From: Verrucomicrobiales bacterium
GTDB lineage: Bacteria; Verrucomicrobiota; Verrucomicrobiia; Limisphaerales; UBA1096
NCBI GenBank assembly: GCA_028817635.1
Contig: JAPPPH010000462.1
Location: forward strand, 1 to 9,449
DNA: 9,449 nt
Direction of reading: 5' to 3'
In this document: positions 5,942 to 9,449 of the stretch, in pieces
Layout of the letters: each line of letters opens with the position of its first letter
How positions within the stretch are numbered: position 1 is the stretch's first letter
The notes under the pieces: model-generated
Told to the model about the DNA's origin: nothing
The model's database searches: none
The model's input: the letters and a program-made list of their open reading frames with translations, nothing else
Translations under genes and position numbers: made by a program

Positions 5942-7702
5942 TCAGTAGCCAATCGCCGCGCCGTCCTTGCGCGCCTCGGAGCCGCCGTGGAGCAGGCCGG
6001 TTTCGTGGTCGATGCGGATGGCCTGATAGCCGCCGCCCGCGCCGCCGCGGCTGACGTTGTGACCGCGTTTTTTCAACTCGGCGACGACTTCGTCGCTGAC
6101 GCCGCTCTCGACGATCAGTCGGCCGCCGTCGGTCATCACGTCACCGGTGGGCGTGTCGGATCCGTCGTGTCGCACGCGCGCGGCGTCGGTGGCCTCCTGC
6201 ACATTCATGCCGTGGTCGATCATGTTGACGAGCACCTGCGCGTGACCCTGCGGCTGCATATCGCCCCCCATCACGCCAAACGACAGCACCGGCTTGCCGT
6301 CCTTGGTGACCATCGCCGGGATAATCGTGTGGAACGGCCGCTTGAACGGCTCGAGCCGGTTGTGGTGCTTGTCGTCCATCGCGAACAGCGTGCCCCGGTT
6401 TTGCATGGTGAAGCCGACATTGCCCGGCACATGGCCGGAGCCGAAGCCGTAGTACGTGCTCTGGATGAGTGACACCACGTTGCGATCCTTGTCCACTGCG
6501 GTGAGGTAAATCGTATCGCCGTGCTTGAGCTGCGGATCGCCGGCCGGCACACGCTGCGCGGCCTTGGCCATGTCGATGCGCTTGGCCTGTCGTGCGGCGT
6601 ACGGCTTGGAGATCAGCTCCGCGATCGGCAGGTTTTTCTCCACCTGTGGGTCGGCGTAAAATTTGGCCCGGTCGGCAAACGCCAGTTTCTTGGCCTCGGC
6701 GAACAGGTGAATGTAGTCGGCTGAGTTGTGTCCCATCGCGGCGATGTCGTGCGGCTCGAAGATGTTCAAAATCTGCAGCGCGGCGATGCCCTGCCCGGGT
6801 GGCGGCAGCTCCCAAATTTCATGGCCACGGTAGTTGGTGCTGACCGGCTCGATCCACTCCGAGGTATGGCGCTTGAGATCCTCCATCGTGATCAGGCCGC
6901 CGACCGACTCGCTGTAACGCACCATCTCCTCGGCGATCCAGCCCTCGTAAAACGCCTTCGCCCCCTCCCGGCCGATCGCGCGGTAGACCTTGGCCAGATC
7001 GCGGTTGGTCATCCGCTCGCCTTCCTTCGGGGCCTTACCGTTCTTGAGGAACGCCCGGCTGGCGGTCTTGGTCTTGCTCAGGATCCCTTCACTGCCGCTC
7101 CAGTAACCGGCGATGATTTGGGTGACTGGAAAACCGTCCCGCGCGTAGCGTACCGCCGGCGCGAGAGTTTTGGACAGCGGCAGTTTTCCGAATCGGTCGT
7201 GCAGCACCTGCCAGCCGTCGACGCAACCCGGCACCGACCAGCTCAGCGGGCCCTTGAGAGGGATGCGGTCGTGCCCGCGTTCCCGGATCAGCTCTCGCGA
7301 AATGCCCAACGGCGAGCGGCCGCTGGCGTTGAGGCCGTAGAGTTTTTTTGACTTCGCATCCCACACGATGGCGAACAGGTCGCCGCCGATGCCGCAGCTC
7401 ATCGGCTCCACCACGCCGAGCACGGCGTTGGCCGCGATGGCGGCGTCGATCGCATTACCGCCCCGCTTGAGGATGTCCACCCCGGCCTCGGCGGCGAGCG
7501 TGTGGCTGGTGGCGACCATGCCGTTGGGCGCCATCACCACCGAGCGACTGAGCTTGGGATCGCCGTAAGGCCGGTCGTAACCGGCACCGAGAAGTTGAGA
7601 ACTGGCCATGACTGGTAGGAGAAACAGCTTGGCCAAGCGCTTGGCCAAGCGGCGGCAACGACCGTCCGCCTGGCGGATTAAATGATTGTTAAGTTTGCGC
7701 AT
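5942..7702 (-). CDS. ggt: Gamma-glutamyltransferase (GGT family, Ntn hydrolase)
   Basis: 586 residues from ATG 7702. GGT cleaves the gamma-glutamyl bond of glutathione and related compounds, normally in the periplasm, after self-cleavage into large and small subunits. Motifs: GGNAIDAAIAANAVLGVVEP (81-100), CGIGGDLFAIVWD (103-115), and KHGDTIYLTAVD (393-404). T397 is the expected autoprocessing point and nucleophile, giving a small subunit of about 190 residues. Later come PGNVGFTMQNRG, and GGDMQPQGHAQVL (479-491), the substrate-binding glycine block. The N-terminus has a long basic n-region (RCRRLAKRLAK) then a hydrophobic stretch LFLLPVMASSQLLGAG, so export is likely but atypical. The n-region contains a perfect 24-bp palindromic repeat (7627-7650). 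It heads a minus-strand run with rfaE2 and the amylase. The open frame continues upstream to 7891 but overlaps dus; MRKLNN is the sensible start. Confidence 0.92.
   Translation of the reverse strand: MRKLNNHLIRQADGRCRRLAKRLAKLFLLPVMASSQLLGAGYDRPYGDPKLSRSVVMAPNGMVATSHTLAAEAGVDILKRGGNAIDAAIAANAVLGVVEPMSCGIGGDLFAIVWDAKSKKLYGLNASGRSPLGISRELIRERGHDRIPLKGPLSWSVPGCVDGWQVLHDRFGKLPLSKTLAPAVRYARDGFPVTQIIAGYWSGSEGILSKTKTASRAFLKNGKAPKEGERMTNRDLAKVYRAIGREGAKAFYEGWIAEEMVRYSESVGGLITMEDLKRHTSEWIEPVSTNYRGHEIWELPPPGQGIAALQILNIFEPHDIAAMGHNSADYIHLFAEAKKLAFADRAKFYADPQVEKNLPIAELISKPYAARQAKRIDMAKAAQRVPAGDPQLKHGDTIYLTAVDKDRNVVSLIQSTYYGFGSGHVPGNVGFTMQNRGTLFAMDDKHHNRLEPFKRPFHTIIPAMVTKDGKPVLSFGVMGGDMQPQGHAQVLVNMIDHGMNVQEATDAARVRHDGSDTPTGDVMTDGGRLIVESGVSDEVVAELKKRGHNVSRGGAGGGYQAIRIDHETGLLHGGSEARKDGAAIGY
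7627..7650. repeat. Perfect two-unit palindromic repeat in the ggt leader region
   Basis: Exact tandem of two GCTTGGCCAAGC units. On the minus strand it is read in the R-L-A-K frame as residues 18-26 of the GGT precursor, RLAKRLAKL, directly before the hydrophobic segment. Another frame is used here than in the amylase and YjiK-like genes. Confidence 0.93.
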
Positions 7703-7729
7703 GGCTTCGGCGGCATTGTCGGCACATTC

Positions 7730-7741
7730 GCTTGGCCAAGG
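7730..7741. repeat. Single palindrome unit (11/12) between ggt and dus
   Basis: GCTTGGCCAAGG, one base off the unit. It lies 18 bases before the next, degenerate two-unit copy in the divergent intergenic region. Confidence 0.7.
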
Positions 7742-7759
7742 CAAGCCGCCGCCGTTTTG

Positions 7760-7783
7760 GTGTTGCCAAGCGCTTAGCCAAGC
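7760..7783. repeat. Degenerate two-unit palindromic repeat upstream of dus
   Basis: 20 of 24 bases match the tandem: the left unit GTGTTGCCAAGC has three changes and the right unit GCTTAGCCAAGC has one. It ends immediately before a purine-rich GGGAG, 19 bases before the dus ATG. It looks like an older copy that has drifted in non-coding DNA. Confidence 0.75.
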
Positions 7784-7802
7784 GGGAGAAAACGCGAGCG
7801 CG

Positions 7803-8861
7803 ATGTCGCTCTCTGAACAGGTTAAACAGTTTGACGCCCTGCTGCAGCGGGACGAGCCGGTGCTGGCACTGGCCCCGATGCAGGACGTCACCGACCTGCC
7901 GTTCTGGAAGGTGATCCGCAGCCGCGGCGGCGCAGACGTGTACTACACCGAGTATTTTCGCGTGCATGCCGATTCGCGTTTGGAAAAACCGATCCTGCGC
8001 TCGATCACCGAGAATCCCACCGGCCGGCCGGTCGTCGCTCAGATGATTGGCAACAGCATCCCCGATCTCGTGCGTACGGCGCGCGAGTTGCAGCAGCATC
8101 CCATCGCGGCGGTCGACCTCAACCTCGGCTGCCCTGCGCCGGTCGTTTACAAGAAATGCGCCGGCGGCGGACTGCTGCGCGAGCCGGAACGCGTCGACCG
8201 CATTCTCGGTACGCTGCGCGAGGCGGTGGAGACACGGTTCACGGTGAAGACGCGGATCGGTTTTGACGACCCTGCGGTGTTCGACGAGTTGCTCCCGATC
8301 TTTGCCAAGCACAATCTCGACCTGCTCACCGTCCACGGCCGCACGGTGAAGGAGATGTACCGCAGCGCCGTGCATTACGACTTCATCGCACGCGCGGTCG
8401 CCGAGGCCGGCTGCCCGGTGTTGGCCAACGGCAATGTCTATTCCGCAGCCAAGGCCGAGTCGGTGCTCGGCGAGACTGGCGTGAGCGGCCTGATGATCGG
8501 GCGCGGGATCATCCGCAACCCCTGGCTGTTCACCCAGATCCGCCAGCATCTCCGGGGCGAGCCGCCCGTCTGGCCAAGTGGACGCGAGGTGCTCGAGTAC
8601 GTCACCGACCTGTTCGAGATGACTGCACCGGAGAATTACATCGAGCGCAGTCAGGTGCAGAAGATGAAAAAGTACATGAACTACTTCGGGCTGGGCGTTG
8701 ATCCGGAGGGCCGTTTTTTGCACGACATCCGTCGCGCCCAGACCAAGGCCGACTTTTTTGCCATCTGCCGCGAACATCTCGACCACGACGAACCGATGCC
8801 GCTCGAGCCATACACGCCCGAGCTGCAAAGCCGCGACGTCGTCGCCGGCATTCACACCTAG
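7803..8861 (+). CDS. dus: tRNA-dihydrouridine synthase
   Basis: 352 residues. FMN-dependent reduction of specific uridines in tRNA D-loops, in the cytoplasm. Motifs: LALAPMQDVTDLPFW (21-35, FMN-binding N-terminus of the TIM barrel), DLNLGCPAPVVYKKCAGGGLL with catalytic C110, VHGRTVKEMY, ANGNVYS and GLMIGRGIIRNPWLF, the phosphate-binding end of the barrel. The C-terminal third, including QVQKMKKYMNYFGLG, matches the helical tRNA-binding domain. The family is certain, but which Dus class (A, B or C) and which U position is modified cannot be decided by eye. ATG 7803 is chosen because the protein homology begins there; the frame is open back to 7686, but that part is repeat-rich and overlaps ggt. 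The gene is followed by an AT-rich inverted repeat (8862-8890). Confidence 0.94.
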   Translation: MSLSEQVKQFDALLQRDEPVLALAPMQDVTDLPFWKVIRSRGGADVYYTEYFRVHADSRLEKPILRSITENPTGRPVVAQMIGNSIPDLVRTARELQQHPIAAVDLNLGCPAPVVYKKCAGGGLLREPERVDRILGTLREAVETRFTVKTRIGFDDPAVFDELLPIFAKHNLDLLTVHGRTVKEMYRSAVHYDFIARAVAEAGCPVLANGNVYSAAKAESVLGETGVSGLMIGRGIIRNPWLFTQIRQHLRGEPPVWPSGREVLEYVTDLFEMTAPENYIERSQVQKMKKYMNYFGLGVDPEGRFLHDIRRAQTKADFFAICREHLDHDEPMPLEPYTPELQSRDVVAGIHT

Positions 8862-8890
8862 TTTTGAAATTCGGAACTCTAATTTCAAAA
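8862..8890. repeat. AT-rich perfect inverted repeat after dus
   Basis: Arms TTTTGAAATT (8862-8871) and AATTTCAAAA (8881-8890) are exact complements around a 9-base loop, starting one base after the dus stop. No GC-rich stem or T-run follows, so an intrinsic terminator on the plus strand is doubtful. The iterated GAAATTCGGAACT-like composition resembles the low-complexity intergenic repeats seen in some environmental bacteria; that comparison is from memory. Confidence 0.7.
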
Positions 8891-8911
8891 TCCTAAACCG
8901 TGAGCGCTTCC

Positions 8912-8940
8912 TTGCGTGAGCGGGGGTGCGCCGGTACATT
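8912..8940 (+). promoter_or_regulatory. Possible sigma70-like promoter for leuC
   Basis: TTGCGT (8912-8917) and TACATT (8935-8940) are separated by 17 bases. Both match consensus only partly (3/6 and 4/6). A start site near 8947 would leave a leader of about 6 bases, fitting the absence of a Shine-Dalgarno site before ATG 8953. The direct repeat GTGAGCG occurs at 8900-8906 and 8916-8922, the second copy overlapping the -35. Confidence 0.25.
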
Positions 8941-8952
8941 GCTCCGGCTGTA

Positions 8953-9449
8953 ATGACGCTGACTGAAAAAATATTGGCCCGGGCAGCGGGCAAGAGCGAG
9001 GTGACCTCTGGTGAGAATGTGTGGGTAAACGTGGACACGTTGATGACGCACGACGTTTGCGGCCCCGGCACGATCGGGGTGTTCAAGCGCGAGTTCGGTG
9101 AGGACGCCAAGGTTTGGGACGCGAAAAAAATCGTGATCATCCCGGACCACTACATTTTCACCTCTGACTCGCTGTCCAACCGCAACGTGGACATCCTGCG
9201 CGATTTTGCCAAGGAACAGGGGCTGCCGTACTTTTATGACGTCATCGACGACGAGGATGGTAAGTGGCAATTCGACGCCTCGCAGGGCCTGCTCAAGCGC
9301 CAGTACGGCTCACGTTACGCCGGCGTTTGCCACGCGGCTCTGCCGCAGAAGGGACACCTTCGTCCCGGCGAGAGTTTGTTCGGCACCGCCTCGCACACCT
9401 GCATGGCCGGTGCGTTCAACCAGTTTGCCCCCGGCATCGGCAACCCAGA
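8953..9449 (+). CDS. leuC: 3-isopropylmalate dehydratase large subunit (LeuC/aconitase family), 3'-truncated
   Basis: The frame is open from ATG 8953 to the window end: 165 codons plus two bases. It begins MTLTEKILARAAGKSEV, the typical start of the archaeal-type LeuC/homoaconitase large subunit. It continues with MTHDVCGPGTIGVF, KIVIIPDHYIFTSD, ILRDFAKEQGLPYFYDV, GVCHAALPQKGHLRPGE and SHTCMAGAF. The product would isomerise 2-isopropylmalate to 3-isopropylmalate in leucine synthesis, using a [4Fe-4S] cluster and a separate small subunit (LeuD). The three-cysteine cluster-binding set lies mostly beyond the window; only SHTC is visible. Homoaconitase cannot be excluded. Near the edge, the usual G-T/A-D-S-H-T-C and G-I-G-N/S-T-D motifs read GTASHTC and GIGNP followed by an Asp/Glu codon start, a small cluster of departures from consensus. 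No Shine-Dalgarno site is seen. Confidence 0.85.
   Translation, partial: MTLTEKILARAAGKSEVTSGENVWVNVDTLMTHDVCGPGTIGVFKREFGEDAKVWDAKKIVIIPDHYIFTSDSLSNRNVDILRDFAKEQGLPYFYDVIDDEDGKWQFDASQGLLKRQYGSRYAGVCHAALPQKGHLRPGESLFGTASHTCMAGAFNQFAPGIGNP

Larger units (their letters stand above)
7703..7802. promoter_or_regulatory. Divergent ggt/dus intergenic region, occupied by repeat copies
   Basis: 100 bases between divergent starts, so promoters for both directions should lie here or just inside the genes. I see no convincing -35/-10 pair. The region is dominated by one single and one degenerate double copy of the palindromic repeat. A GGGAG at 7784-7788, just after the second repeat, is a possible but distant (14 bases) ribosome-binding site for dus. 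Confidence 0.3.

Noticed and set aside
7686..7802. N-terminal extension of dus by 39 codons
   Set aside because: It would overlap the ggt start, runs through repeat DNA, and adds nothing resembling Dus; homology begins at ATG 7803.
7689..9140. 483-codon minus-strand open frame opposite dus and the start of leuC
   Set aside because: It is a mirror of dus codons, with low-complexity composition and no motif; dus has complete family signatures on the other strand.
8893..9270. 125-codon minus-strand frame beginning MPLTILVVDD, which looks like a response-regulator start
   Set aside because: The likeness is limited to the first residues; it is antisense to leuC, which matches its family throughout.
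1..9449. CRISPR array from the spaced repeats
   Set aside because: Repeat copies are hundreds to thousands of bases apart, lie inside genes, and have no regular spacers or cas genes.

Overview
The window is a GC-rich, gene-dense piece of a bacterial chromosome. It holds ordinary housekeeping and envelope genes: purD, larE, a Rieske ferredoxin, secreted enzymes, the heptose-adenylyltransferase gene, dus and a leuC-type aconitase. Gene content (heptose/LPS biosynthesis, secreted GH13 amylase and gamma-glutamyltransferase), long antisense open frames from high GC3, and weak or absent Shine-Dalgarno sites fit a Gram-negative of the Verrucomicrobiota/Planctomycetota type. That placement is inference from protein style, not proof. 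No rRNA, tRNA, CRISPR array, phage or transposase gene was seen.

Layout. (1) 1-962, plus: 3' three quarters of purD. (2) 2574-989, minus: a three-gene run of a small membrane protein, larE and a Rieske [2Fe-2S] protein; larE and the Rieske gene share a TGATG stop/start. (3) 2707-3522, plus: an exported SdiA-regulated/YjiK-like protein, divergent from the previous run and meeting the next one tail to tail with 3 bases between stops. (4) 7702-3526, minus: gamma-glutamyltransferase, rfaE2-type heptose-1-phosphate adenylyltransferase and a secreted GH13 glucan hydrolase, closely spaced and probably co-transcribed. (5) 7803-8861, plus: tRNA-dihydrouridine synthase. (6) 8953 to the window end, plus: the start of a LeuC-type 3-isopropylmalate dehydratase large subunit.

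The most striking signal is a short iterated palindrome with unit GCTTGGCCAAGC, usually as two tandem units (24 bp, itself a perfect palindrome). I count five two-unit copies (two perfect, three degenerate) and three single units; the core TTGGCCAA occurs at least 11 times in 9.4 kb. The element has no stop codon in any frame on either strand, has a length divisible by three, and lies in frame inside the N-terminal export signals of all three predicted secreted proteins. In two of them it encodes the signal-peptidase-proximal region (repeats of A-L-G-Q), in the third the basic n-region (repeats of R-L-A-K). Other copies fill the gap between convergent purD and the Rieske gene, and the divergent ggt/dus gap. 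It behaves like a miniature protein-coding-compatible palindromic element, comparable in concept to Rickettsia palindromic elements or cyanobacterial HIP1, and I do not recognise it as a named family.
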